Assembly: GCF_025369935.1 (NCBI RefSeq)
Contig: NZ_CP104467.1
Span: 7,509,001-7,573,000 of the forward strand
Source of the DNA: Paenibacillus andongensis
GTDB taxonomy: Bacteria; Bacillota; Bacilli; Paenibacillales; NBRC-103111
Direction of reading: 5' to 3'
Length of the DNA: 64,000 nucleotides
Made by a program: the position numbers and the translations under genes. Of the stretch, positions 1-8,404 are shown one piece after another. Under the pieces are notes generated by a model that worked only from the letters and a program-made list of their open reading frames with translations, was not told where the DNA came from and made no database searches. Position 1 is the stretch's first letter. Each line of letters opens with the position of its first letter.

Positions 1-439
1 CTGTTCCGCCAAGGGTTATGACTTGTTCCAGGACACATTCCATGCGTATACTCGCTTCGGCGATACCTGGTACGGCAATCTTGTCACTCGCGACGGGTGT
101 AAGTCCGGCTAAAGCCACTTCGCTTTCATTCGACGCTAGCGCAGCAGCGGTTTGATTGATCTGGTCAATGTACGATTCGTCTGAGATATGAACGACGAAA
201 GCTCCAGTATCGACGGCGTTTCGCGAAGTGTCCTTGCGAACACCCTGCTTCCTCTGCACAGAGATAGCGACCATTGGAGGATTCGCCGTCACAATTGTAA
301 AATAACTATAAGGTGCTGCATTGAGCACACCCTCCGAGGATAGGGATGTAACAAATGCAATCGGCCTAGGAATTATGCTGCCTATTAATAGCTTATAGTT
401 TTCCCGCTCGCTTTGACTTGAGGGATCAATGGATCTCAC
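1..439 (-). CDS. flavin reductase family protein (3' part outside window)
   Basis: The protein begins RSIDPSSQSERENYKLLIG and continues SIIPRPIAFVTSLSSEG and NAAPYSYF, which is the FMN-binding split-barrel of the flavin reductase-like (DIM6/NTAB) family. Members reduce or bind FMN and often accompany aromatic-degradation or quinone-detoxification genes. The reading frame is open from a GTG at 439 to the window edge, giving about 146 residues of an expected 200. The GTG is chosen because a GGTGGGAG ribosome binding site lies 7 bases upstream and no ATG precedes the conserved domain. It follows the MhqD-like gene by 67 bases on the same strand, so it is probably the last visible gene of the MarR-DoxX-MhqO-MhqD operon. 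The exact substrate cannot be told. Confidence 0.82.
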   Translation of the reverse strand, partial: MRSIDPSSQSERENYKLLIGSIIPRPIAFVTSLSSEGVLNAAPYSYFTIVTANPPMVAISVQRKQGVRKDTSRNAVDTGAFVVHISDESYIDQINQTAAALASNESEVALAGLTPVASDKIAVPGIAEASIRMECVLEQVITLGGT

Positions 440-506
440 AAAGCATCTCCCACCTTATATAGGGATCTTTGAGCTTGCTCAAAGTCTCTCTGCTACTAGA
501 CTCGGC

Positions 507-1115
507 TCATGCCAAATTCGTCTTAAACCAAGTCGTTGCTGCTTCAACCTCCGAACGAGTCAACTGATGCCCTGCCTGTTCCCAGTGAACGGCAACCGTC
601 GATCCCGCTTCACTTAGCAGCTTTTGTAATTCCTCCGTCTCCTGTGGGGAGCAGATCGGATCGTTCCGACCCGCTCCGATAAAGACCGGAATACCCGAGA
701 GATCCGGCAGTTGAATGCCTCGCAGCGGCACCATTGGGTGATGGAGAATCGCGCCTCGCAGTGCATCCGGATAGTGGAATAAGAGGCTTCCGGCGATGTT
801 TGCGCCATTGGAGTAGCCGATGGCTACGAGATTCTGACGATCAAAGCCGTGTTCCACGGCAGCTTCATCGAGGAAATCGTACAATTCCTTGGTACGGAAG
901 ATGAGGTCCTCCTCATCAAAGATTCCCTCAGCCAACCGGCGAAAGAACCGCGGCATCCCATTCTCAAGCACATTGCCTCTTACGCTCAGCACCGACGATG
1001 TCGGTGAAATCGCCTGAGCCAGCGGCAGTAGATCACGTTCGGTACCACCCGTGCCATGAAAGAGCACGAGTACCGGAGCCGTTATATCTGTTCCCTTTTG
1101 AAAGATATGTTTCAT
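507..1115 (-). CDS. mhqD: MhqD-like alpha/beta hydrolase (carboxylesterase)
   Basis: A 202-residue cytoplasmic alpha/beta hydrolase. The oxyanion region is VLFHGTGGTE near residue 18, the nucleophile elbow is GYSNGA near residue 100 (Ser), the acid is in GRNDPI near residue 150 and the catalytic His is in EQAGHQL near residue 182. In Bacillus subtilis, MhqD is a phospholipase/carboxylesterase-type protein induced by hydroquinones under MhqR control. Its start overlaps the stop of the MhqO-like gene by 4 bases (ATGA), which means translational coupling. Family and operon both support the name. The substrate of MhqD is not firmly known, so a biochemical role is inferred only as hydrolysis of ring-cleavage or ester products. 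Confidence 0.85.
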   Translation of the reverse strand: MKHIFQKGTDITAPVLVLFHGTGGTERDLLPLAQAISPTSSVLSVRGNVLENGMPRFFRRLAEGIFDEEDLIFRTKELYDFLDEAAVEHGFDRQNLVAIGYSNGANIAGSLLFHYPDALRGAILHHPMVPLRGIQLPDLSGIPVFIGAGRNDPICSPQETEELQKLLSEAGSTVAVHWEQAGHQLTRSEVEAATTWFKTNLA

Positions 1116-2071
1116 TGTTTTTTCGCCTCCACGACACGTACTTGAATCGGCGGAAGATTACGCTCGATTTGCTCACGGCTCTCTTCGAACCATTCAGGCA
1201 GCATCAGTTTCTCACCTAGCACCTCTGGCTGTTCATCACGTGCAAAGCCCGGAGGATCCGTTGCAATCTCAAAGAGTATGCCGCCCTCTTCACGGAAGTA
1301 GATCGCGTTAAAATATTGACGATCCACGATCGGCGTAGGTTGGTACCCATTAGACTGTACATGGCTTCTCCATAGTGCATGCTCAGCATCATCTTTGGCG
1401 CGCCATGCAATGTGATGGACGGTGCCCGCTCCGCCAGCTCCATAGGCCATCGGGGTTACATTAATATCGACGATATTCCCCAAATCCCCGAAGGATTTGA
1501 ATCGAGCGTAAGCTCCCTCTTGCCCTACTTTTTGAAGCCCCATCACTTGCTCTAGCAGCTGCGAAGTTTTGTCAGGAGCCGTGCTGTAGAGAACAGCGCC
1601 GCCGAAGCCTTTGATCGCTTTATCTGTTGGAACGCCGCCGAATGACCATTGGCTAAGCGCTCCTTGCTCGCGCTCTACGATTTCAAGTTTCAGACCATCC
1701 CGGTCTTCGAATTGAAGGTACGTTTCTGAGAATCTTTGTGTTTTTTCAAAAGGAATATCAAACTGCGTTAGACGCTCTTCCCAGAATGATAGGCTGCCTG
1801 TAGGCACAGCATACGTTGTGATACCGACTTGACCGCCGCCGATACGCCCTTTGCGAGAGTGCGCCCATGGGAAGAAAGTAATGATTGTCCCCGGACTTCC
1901 CATTTCATTACCAAAGTACAGATGGTACACTTCCGGTGCGTCGAAGTTAATCGTTTTTTTGATCATCCGAAGTCCTAGAATCCCTGCATAAAAGTCTACG
2001 GTTTCCTGTGCATTTTGAACGAAAGCTGTTATATGGTGAATACCTGCAGTTTGTTGTTGTTGTTGTGTCAT
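1112..2071 (-). CDS. mhqO: MhqO-like ring-cleaving dioxygenase (VOC superfamily)
   Basis: A 319-residue protein of two vicinal-oxygen-chelate modules. Module 1 starts IHHITAFVQNAQETVDFYAG near residue 11, and module 2 carries TVHHIAWRAKDD near residue 218 with GILFEIATDPPGF near residue 268. The His and Glu residues are those used for divalent metal binding in glyoxalase/extradiol dioxygenase folds. The closest well-known relatives are B. subtilis MhqO and MhqA/MhqE, which are induced by methylhydroquinone and catechol. It presumably opens hydroquinone or catechol rings in the cytoplasm. The N-terminus has a run of five Gln after MT. The gene sits between DoxX and MhqD genes on the same strand, with AAGGAG before its ATG. 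Confidence 0.9.
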   Translation of the reverse strand: MTQQQQQTAGIHHITAFVQNAQETVDFYAGILGLRMIKKTINFDAPEVYHLYFGNEMGSPGTIITFFPWAHSRKGRIGGGQVGITTYAVPTGSLSFWEERLTQFDIPFEKTQRFSETYLQFEDRDGLKLEIVEREQGALSQWSFGGVPTDKAIKGFGGAVLYSTAPDKTSQLLEQVMGLQKVGQEGAYARFKSFGDLGNIVDINVTPMAYGAGGAGTVHHIAWRAKDDAEHALWRSHVQSNGYQPTPIVDRQYFNAIYFREEGGILFEIATDPPGFARDEQPEVLGEKLMLPEWFEESREQIERNLPPIQVRVVEAKKQ

Positions 2072-2136
2072 TGAAATCCAACTCCTTTAGTTTAGTTTAA
2101 TTATGTCCAGACCTGATTTAAAAGTATCCATGATTA

Positions 2137-2544
2137 TTAATTGAATAAAGCGTCAACGGAATAAGTTCCTGCACCCATAAATGCCACGCCTACCGCAATA
2201 GCAATCAGCAGTAAGTTGTATTCATAGCCGCCCGAGGTAGCCCAATAACCGTTTTTACCGTGTACTTTAACAATCGCAACGACCATCGTCATGATAATAA
2301 GCAATGAAGCTAAAACTGTACCAAATCCAGCGGCAAACAATGCACCGCCTACGAACTCCATGAGTCCCGCCATAACCGCCATAGCAACACCGGGTTTAAT
2401 GCCGATGGATTCCATCCAGCCGCCCGTTCCTTTCGGACCATAGCCTCCGAACCAACCAAATAATTTCTGTGCCCCATGCGCCACAAAGCTTAATCCAACT
2501 ACCAAACGAATGATTAATAATCCCAATGCGATACTCATATTCAA
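2137..2544 (-). CDS. DoxX family membrane protein (CatD-like)
   Basis: A 135-residue integral membrane protein with four predicted helices. The DoxX signature is seen as LLIIRLVVGLSFVAHGAQKL near residue 8 and GYGPKGTGGWMESIG near residue 34. DoxX proteins are thiol- or quinone-linked oxidoreductase-like membrane proteins; in B. subtilis the DoxX protein CatD is co-transcribed with catechol dioxygenase CatE. Here it is followed 65 bases later by the MhqO-like dioxygenase, which supports a role in quinone stress at the membrane. An MhqR-like box lies 17 bases upstream of the start codon. Length and topology are normal for the family. Confidence 0.88.
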   Translation of the reverse strand: MNMSIALGLLIIRLVVGLSFVAHGAQKLFGWFGGYGPKGTGGWMESIGIKPGVAMAVMAGLMEFVGGALFAAGFGTVLASLLIIMTMVVAIVKVHGKNGYWATSGGYEYNLLLIAIAVGVAFMGAGTYSVDALFN

Positions 2545-2560
2545 TCTCCTCCATTTTAAG

Positions 2561-2578
2561 AATCTCTAATTTAAGATA
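2561..2578 (-). promoter_or_regulatory. MhqR-like operator box in front of doxX
   Basis: The plus strand reads AATCTCTAATTTAAGATA, an imperfect dyad of form ATCTY-N6-AAGAT. The second copy at 3153-3170 has the same half-sites and spacing. The B. subtilis MhqR operator is a similar ATCTC/GAGAT inverted repeat. Its place 17 bases before the doxX start suggests direct repression of the downstream operon by the adjacent MarR protein. Confidence 0.6.
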
Positions 2579-2623
2579 TTAGTTAAAAGGTTAAGTAGTT
2601 AACATCCTCTTAGGGAGGGCAAA

Positions 2624-3067
2624 CTACTTGAAACCATCCTGAGCAAACTTACCAAGCTTCTTCAACAATTGACTAGCTATCTTCTTCTCTTCTGCCGTAA
2701 GTCCAGCCACCGCTTTCTCAATGACCTTGGTATGCTTGGGAAATACCTCTTCAATAAATTGCTTCCCTTTATCCGTAATTTCCGCAAAAATGAGCCTGCG
2801 GTCTTCGGTTGATGTCTTTCGCTTTACGAACTCCTTCTTCTCCAGCTTATCTACAACATAGGTAATGTTCCCGCTGCTCATCAGCACCTTGCCGCCAATC
2901 TGTTGAATCGGCTGCGCGCCTTTATGATAAAGCAGCTCGAGAACACCGAATTCCGTTCGGTTCAAGCCATGATTCCGAATATCGCGGTCCCCATGGGCGT
3001 TGACCCATTCACTTGCTCTGGAAAGTGCAATATAGAGATCTAATGAATCATTTCTTTGTTCACTCAT
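2624..3067 (-). CDS. mhqR: MarR family repressor, MhqR-like
   Basis: A 147-residue winged-helix regulator. The recognition region is GGKVLMSSGNITYVVDKLEK near residue 60 and the wing is RKTSTEDRRLIFAEITDKG near residue 83. The start is set at the ATG at 3067 because GAGGTGA lies 6 bases before it; an in-frame GTG at 3076 overlaps that ribosome binding site. MhqR of B. subtilis represses hydroquinone-detoxification genes (mhqNOD, mhqED, azoR2), and this regulator heads a DoxX-MhqO-MhqD operon. Two dyads of the same type, one upstream of this gene and one upstream of doxX, point to autoregulation and operon control. No conserved Cys is seen, which fits MhqR rather than the thiol-switch regulators YodB/CatR. 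Confidence 0.85.
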   Translation of the reverse strand: MSEQRNDSLDLYIALSRASEWVNAHGDRDIRNHGLNRTEFGVLELLYHKGAQPIQQIGGKVLMSSGNITYVVDKLEKKEFVKRKTSTEDRRLIFAEITDKGKQFIEEVFPKHTKVIEKAVAGLTAEEKKIASQLLKKLGKFAQDGFK

Positions 3068-3152
3068 TTGGTTCACCTCATTTCTTTTATCTTTTTCTGT
3101 AATGTGATGCGCTGTAATGTGTCATGCTGAGCTGCTAAATCTTAATTTGTAA

Positions 3153-3170
3153 TATCTTGATTTAAAGATA
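3153..3170 (-). promoter_or_regulatory. MhqR-like operator box upstream of the MarR gene
   Basis: TATCTTGATTTAAAGATA is a perfect inverted repeat of TATCTT around a 6-base centre. It lies about 86 bases upstream of the MarR start and shares the ATCTY-N6-AAGAT form of the box before doxX. It is read as the autoregulatory operator. Confidence 0.58.
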
Positions 3171-3630
3171 CATCAATTTGAGATAGATGTCAATAGCTAT
3201 TTTTAAAATAATACGCCTCTTCTGACAAGCTTTTATCCAACTCACCCGCTGTCAAACTAAAGTGAATTATTTGGATGAAAATAGCCCGAATTCATATTTC
3301 CGCGGAACTACGATTCACTATTTCTGAATTCTGTCTCCAAATGATGCCAATTGATGATATAACGCTTCTATAAATTCCCCTACTCCAAGGCAAAAAAATC
3401 AAATCGATCCATTAAGAAATTAAACCTAGCCTCTGACTATATTCTTTAAGATTTCTGCTTATAGTGGTCCCTAAATTTTTTTCATCCTCCCCCCTTTTGC
3501 CGCTGAGTCATTGATTCGTGTAAAATAATCGAGATAGGATTCCGGGTCGTGAAGTACATAGACCGCTCTCTCCAGTAGGAGATGAGCGGTTTTTTTCTTT
3601 AGGTACAATGAATAATAGGAGGCATTGTTT
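3171..3630 (+). promoter_or_regulatory. intergenic region with a short promoter-terminator leader
   Basis: No gene is seen from 3171 to about 3510. A weak promoter reads TTGATT at 3511-3516 and TAGGAT at 3535-3540 with 18 bases between them. About 20 bases later comes a strong hairpin (3562-3590, stem ACCGCTC/GAGCGGT) followed by a T run to 3596. The next gene starts at 3631. A terminator this close to a promoter means either a short non-coding transcript or an attenuated leader for the broken gene downstream. The order is visible; function is inference. Confidence 0.4.
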
Positions 3631-4299
3631 ATGCTATTTGACGCAAGCTATGAGAAATTTATGCATTTGCAGATGAAGACGAGATCGGGCGAATCTCTAA
3701 GACGTCTTCAGGAAGGCCACGGTCATGCTGAGAAGTTGTTCCTCGAGCAGGTTTGGTGGCCAGCTGTCGGACGATTTGATTTTCTTCATGCCGAATATCA
3801 GGTTTCGGACTTTAAGGACGGTGATCGATATTTGGACTTCGCTTTTATATTCGCGGGACTCATTTGGTCTGTATCGAGATTGATGGCTACAAGACGCATC
3901 ATAAAGAAATAAATCGCCCTGCAATTTGCGGACCAGTTAACTCGTCAAAACCATCTCATTTTGGATGGATGGAAGGTTCTCCGCTTTGCCTATGACGAAA
4001 TAAAGGAAAAGCCACGTCAGTGTCAGCAACTGATCCTGCAAATGATGGGCAGCTGGTTTGGTGAGGAATATTCTGGTCTAGCGTTAACATTGGAAGATAA
4101 AGAAATTCTGAGAATCGCTGGACAAACCAATGATCCCCTTCTACCAATAACCATTTCACAGCGACTAAGCATTAGCAGAAACCATGCCGGTAAACTCCTG
4201 CGTAAACTTGCCCAAATGGGGCTATTACAACCTGCTTCTGGTACTACACGTATTCGCTCTTATAAGCTGCCTGGCAGACACCGAGCCTTCTACTGTTAG
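3631..4299 (+). pseudogene. frame-disrupted endonuclease-like protein with C-terminal winged helix
   Basis: The ATG at 3631 has TAGGAGG 8 bases upstream. The first frame gives 93 residues ending at a TAA at 3910, and a different frame from about 3915 to 4299 gives the rest. Reading across with one missing base near 3862 and one extra base near 3917 gives a continuous protein of about 222 residues. The joined middle reads CIEIDGYKTHHKEINR, then QFADQLTRQNHLILDGW and KVLRFAYDEI, which is the Vsr/DUF559-like restriction-endonuclease fold. The C-terminus (ISQRLSISRNHAGKLLRKL) looks like a winged helix. Neither frame alone contains the whole nuclease fold, so the gene is inactive unless the read is wrong. 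The two shifts cancel in frame, which also fits assembly error. Confidence 0.65.
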
Positions 4300-4681
4300 T
4301 GGTTTATGAATGAATAAATAAGCAAACTAATCTTGCTTATCCATACTAATATTTGGGCACCTTGTGTGTTAAGACCACAATACACGCTTATTATCTGCAC
4401 AACGTTACCTGCTGAGTTACATTAATAACAATAAACAAGCTTAGCTTGCTTTTGCAAACATAACATGGGGCTATAAAGACAAATAAGCAATTTCAGTTGC
4501 CTTATCATTATCTTACTCACTTAAGAACCACGTGAAACCGTTAAGCTTTGAGGAAATTTAATAAAAAGAAAGGCTTTGAAATTCGGTCCAACGCCAGTAA
4601 TTTTTGCGTGTTTCTTTGAGGACGGATATCGATAGGATGACCTCCCCTAGCTTGATGGGAAATTAGGACTCATAGCTGAGG
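4300..4681. repeat. gene-free region with three similar short hairpins
   Basis: No coding region is seen. Three hairpins share AAGCAA/TTGCTT-like arms: 4318-4340 (ATAAGCAA, 7-base loop, TTGCTTAT), 4436-4448 (CAAGC, TTA, GCTTG) and 4483-4505 (ATAAGCAA, 6-base loop, TTGCCTTAT). None has a clear T run. They may be degenerate copies of one small palindromic element or transcript ends for the converging genes on both sides. Confidence 0.35.
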
Positions 4682-6430
4682 TCAGCCCACAACAGCCGAC
4701 TCGCCCTTCTGCAGCTGATACATCTTCGCGTATCGGCCACCCAACGCCATCAGCGTCTCATGATTGCCACGCTCGGCAATCTCGCCGCGGTGCAGCACGA
4801 GAATCTGATCCGCATCACGGATCGTCGACAGCCTGTGCGCGATGACCAAGGTCGTGCGCCCTTCACTGACCACCTTCAGCGCTCGCTGGATCAGCCCTTC
4901 CGTCTCACTGTCGATGCTGGCTGTCGCTTCATCCAAGATAAGAATCGACGGATCGAAGGCCAACGCCCGCGCGAATGAAATGAGCTGTCTTTGGCCAGAC
5001 GAGAGGGTGCTGCCCCGCTCCACAACCTGCTCATCATAACCGTTAGGAAGCTGCTCGATGAAAGAAGCCGCGCCTACATCACTTAGCGCATTTTTCACGC
5101 GTTCTAGTGAAATCTCCTCATTATACAGGCTCACATTGAATTTGATATCTCCGGCAAACAAGAACGGGTCCTGCAAAACAATGCCCATATGCTTGCGGAG
5201 CGCTTGCTTCGACATCCCCCGGATATCGCGTCCATCAATCGTGATGCTGCCTTCATCCGGTTCATAGAAACCGAGCAGCAGGTTCATGATGGAGCTTTTG
5301 CCTGAGCCTGTATGACCGACCAAGGCTACGGTTTCCCCTTTGCGAGCTTCGAAGGAAATATGCTTCAGCACGTTTTCCCCAGCTTTATAGGCAAAGGTTA
5401 CGTCCTCGAACTTCACGACGCCTTCCGGGCGGCTGACTTTATCCGTCTTCTCTACCTCTTGACCTTCCATGTCTAGAATGGTGAACACCTTATCCGCGGA
5501 AACAAAGGCTCTTTGCGCGTTCGTCAGCTGATCGAAAATCCCGATAATCGGCTGAAAGATCCGCCCCAGATAATCGATGAAAGCATAAAACACCCCGAAA
5601 GAAATCACAGTCGTCAGCGATTCCCGGCCAAAATACCAAATGACCATAGCCGTCACCAGGCTGCCGATAGTCCCCACAATATTACGAGAGGATAAGGAAA
5701 AAATGCGGAACTGCTTCAGCTGATTCACATAACGATCCTTGTTTAGTACTTCGAATTCCTCAAGCGTTACTTTTTCCCGGCGAAAAGCTTGAATAATGGG
5801 CATAACCACGATCGATTCATTAATCATCGCGTTCATATCACTCAGCCGCGCACGCATAATGGTGATGAAGATTTTCGAGTATTTTAAGTGAACGACCATG
5901 ATTAACGCAAAGATAGGCGGCAGCACCAAGCAAAAAAGAGCGAGGTGCCAATCCAGAATGAATAAAGCTACGAAAATGCCGGTTAGCTGCATCATACTCA
6001 CGACGAACGTAGCCATGAAGCTCATGAATAAGTCGCGGACCGCCTCGGTATCGTTCGCAATTCGGGATACAACCTGCCCGATCGGCGTGTTATCGAAATA
6101 GCGCAGCGATATGCGCTGAATGTGCTGCATTAGATCCATGCGCATGTTTTTAATAATTTGCAGAGCCGTAGATTGGAGCAAATAGGCTTGCGAAAAATTA
6201 CAAATGCTTGCTATGAGGAGCAAGCCCATGTATAGACCAAGCAGCTTAAGTACAGGCGCCATTTCGCGTATGCCTGTAGACAAATGCTGATCGATAATGG
6301 TTTTGGTTATATAAGGTCCGCCCAGCTCGGCGCCTACTGCGCAGCATAGAATGAGCAGCGCGCCGATAATTCTGAACTTATAGACGAGCGCATACGAAAT
6401 CAGCCTTCTCGTCGTGGACGGTTTCTGCAT
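4682..6430 (-). CDS. bmrD: heterodimeric ABC multidrug exporter subunit, BmrD/YheH-like
   Basis: A 582-residue half-transporter with six N-terminal helices fused to an ATPase domain. Walker A is VGHTGSGKSS near residue 370, the signature is LSSGQRQLISFARA, Walker B is ILILDEATASID with the catalytic Glu present, and the H-loop is VIAHRLSTI. It is the catalytically complete partner of the preceding subunit. The start is placed at the ATG at 6430 because GGGAGG lies 8 bases upstream; in-frame upstream ATGs at 6460 and 6496 have weaker ribosome binding sites. The gap to the partner stop is 26 bases. B. subtilis BmrCD exports drugs such as doxorubicin and Hoechst 33342; the substrate here is inferred only by family. 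Confidence 0.85.
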   Translation of the reverse strand: MQKPSTTRRLISYALVYKFRIIGALLILCCAVGAELGGPYITKTIIDQHLSTGIREMAPVLKLLGLYMGLLLIASICNFSQAYLLQSTALQIIKNMRMDLMQHIQRISLRYFDNTPIGQVVSRIANDTEAVRDLFMSFMATFVVSMMQLTGIFVALFILDWHLALFCLVLPPIFALIMVVHLKYSKIFITIMRARLSDMNAMINESIVVMPIIQAFRREKVTLEEFEVLNKDRYVNQLKQFRIFSLSSRNIVGTIGSLVTAMVIWYFGRESLTTVISFGVFYAFIDYLGRIFQPIIGIFDQLTNAQRAFVSADKVFTILDMEGQEVEKTDKVSRPEGVVKFEDVTFAYKAGENVLKHISFEARKGETVALVGHTGSGKSSIMNLLLGFYEPDEGSITIDGRDIRGMSKQALRKHMGIVLQDPFLFAGDIKFNVSLYNEEISLERVKNALSDVGAASFIEQLPNGYDEQVVERGSTLSSGQRQLISFARALAFDPSILILDEATASIDSETEGLIQRALKVVSEGRTTLVIAHRLSTIRDADQILVLHRGEIAERGNHETLMALGGRYAKMYQLQKGESAVVG

Positions 6431-6456
6431 CTTGTCGTCCTCCCTTCTTCCGTTTG

Positions 6457-8199
6457 TCATTCTTCCAAGCTCGCTTCCATTTGCTGACGCTCCCACTGCT
6501 CTCGGTACCAGCCGCCGAACAGCATCAGCTGTTCGTGGGTACCTTCTTCGACGATTCGTCCCTCATCTAGGACGATAATCCAGTTCGCGTGGCTCACCGC
6601 CGAGAGTCGGTGCGTGCTGATCAACGTCGTTCTACCCGCGCGTTCCTTGCGGATATGCTGGAGGATGCGGCTTTCCGTCCGCGCATCGACAGCGGATAGC
6701 GAGTCATCGAGCAGCAGGATTTCCGAATCGATCAGAAGGGCTCGAGCAATCGCTAGACGCTGCTTCTGCCCACCGGACAGCATGACGCCATTTTCGCCGA
6801 CAATTGTCGCCAGGCCTTCCGGCATTTGCTCGATATCTTGAGTAAAAGAGGCCATCTCAATGGCTCGTGCAATCTCTTCCGGCGATGCGTCGTGCTTACC
6901 CAGCGCGACGTTGTCGCGGATGGATTTCGACAGCAGCAGATGCTCCTGCGGAACGTAAGCAACCCAGCGCTTCACCTGATCCAAGGCGATTTTCTCAATC
7001 GACACGCCTGCAACCAGCAGCTTGCCTGGTTCAATCGGGAACTGCCGCAGCAGCTGCTTCAGCAGCGTGCTTTTGCCGCTACCCGTCCGGCCTACAATTC
7101 CTAACGTCTGCCCTCTTTCTAATTGGAAAGAAACGTTAACGAGACTTGGATGGTTGGCGGTCGGATACGTAAAGGTTAGCTCCTTCATCTCGATACGTTC
7201 CGGTACACTCACCGAAATCGGTGCATCGACATCCACAATATCCGCTTTCTGCGTCAGTGCAGTGTCCAAACGGTCTGCCGAGGCACTTCCGCGCTGCAGG
7301 ACATTAATAAACTCGCCGAAAGAAATCATCGGCCAGATCAGCATGCCTAGGTAAATATTAAATGAAATCAACTGACCCAGCGTAATTTCATCGTGAAAGA
7401 CCATATAAGAGCCGTATCCAATGCCTATCGAGTAACTTAGACCCACAATCAATGAGGTAAGCGGCTGAAAAAGCGCATTCAGCATGGACACGCGTTTATT
7501 CTTATTCATCACTTCTGACGTTACCTTATCGAAGGCGACTAGATCATGATCTTCCTGAACATAGGAACGAATCACACGAATGCCGGAAATGGACTCAAGC
7601 GCATGATCGTTCATTTGGCCAAAAGAAGCCTGTGCAGCTAAGAAGCGAACTCTCACCTTTTGACCCAGCTTACTAATCACCAAGGCTAGAAAAGGCAGAG
7701 GAATCAGCGCCGCAATCATTAATTTAAAGCTAATTAGGGAGATCATCGTAATAATGACGACGGATGCCCCGACCAACGTGTGAACGAGTGTCATAACGCC
7801 GTAACCAGCGGTTTGGCCAATCGCGAGCACGTCATTGGTGGCTAGTGCCATTAACTGACCCGTGCTATTGCGTTGGAAGAAAGCCGGTGTCATTTTCGTC
7901 AGATGAGCCAGTAAACGCCCTCTAAGTACTTTCTCAACCAGTGCCGAATTGCCGAATAAGGTCGTGATCCAAACATAAGTAATGACATATAAAAGGAGAG
8001 ACAAGCCTACAAGGAGAAGGACCGTTTGACTTAGGCCGGATGCCGTTAAATTTCCGCTGCCAATCTGATCGATTGTATTCCCTATCATTTTAGGCGGAAT
8101 GGTCGCCAATAAATTCACACAGATCATTAAGCTAATAGCAAGCACGTAGTATTTCCATCTTTCTTTGAAAAACCACCGCAATTTGATTACAAAAGACAA
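6457..8199 (-). CDS. bmrC: heterodimeric ABC multidrug exporter subunit, BmrC/YheI-like
   Basis: A 580-residue half-transporter: six membrane helices (residues about 15-300) and an ATPase domain. Walker A is GRTGSGKSTLLKQLL, the signature LSGGQKQRLAIARALL and Walker B LLLDDSLSAVD. The residue after the Walker B Asp is Asp rather than the catalytic Glu, the known degenerate-site feature of BmrC and related heterodimeric exporters. The start is set at the TTG at 8199 because AAAGGGG lies 8 bases upstream and the product then begins SFVIKLRWFFKERWKYY, as in family members; an in-frame GTG at 8208 overlaps the ribosome binding site. It is followed by bmrD. No bmrB-like leader ORF with hairpins was recognised upstream. 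Confidence 0.85.
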   Translation of the reverse strand: MSFVIKLRWFFKERWKYYVLAISLMICVNLLATIPPKMIGNTIDQIGSGNLTASGLSQTVLLLVGLSLLLYVITYVWITTLFGNSALVEKVLRGRLLAHLTKMTPAFFQRNSTGQLMALATNDVLAIGQTAGYGVMTLVHTLVGASVVIITMISLISFKLMIAALIPLPFLALVISKLGQKVRVRFLAAQASFGQMNDHALESISGIRVIRSYVQEDHDLVAFDKVTSEVMNKNKRVSMLNALFQPLTSLIVGLSYSIGIGYGSYMVFHDEITLGQLISFNIYLGMLIWPMISFGEFINVLQRGSASADRLDTALTQKADIVDVDAPISVSVPERIEMKELTFTYPTANHPSLVNVSFQLERGQTLGIVGRTGSGKSTLLKQLLRQFPIEPGKLLVAGVSIEKIALDQVKRWVAYVPQEHLLLSKSIRDNVALGKHDASPEEIARAIEMASFTQDIEQMPEGLATIVGENGVMLSGGQKQRLAIARALLIDSEILLLDDSLSAVDARTESRILQHIRKERAGRTTLISTHRLSAVSHANWIIVLDEGRIVEEGTHEQLMLFGGWYREQWERQQMEASLEE

Positions 8200-8404
8200 G
8201 ATTTCCACCCCTTTCCACTTTTCGTGTACACCTATTGATTCTATAGATTACCCGCGATCAAGTCTACGCCAAAAAAAATTAAAAAGATTCTTCCCGCTCG
8301 TTTTAGGCTCGATTTCATATTCAGCCATTTCTCAGCATTTACTTAGAAATCATTCAACTAATAATAAGGTTGTTTTCACACGAAGCTACAAGGTCCCGGT
8401 TGAT

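Noticed and set aside
3562..3596. T-box or riboswitch upstream of the broken nuclease gene
   Set aside because: The leader is far too short and lacks a T-box sequence or any known aptamer core; it is a plain terminator.
8165..8404. Upstream extension of the small ORF that ends at 8686
   Set aside because: It overlaps the start and ribosome binding site of the bmrC-like gene on the other strand and has no translation signal.
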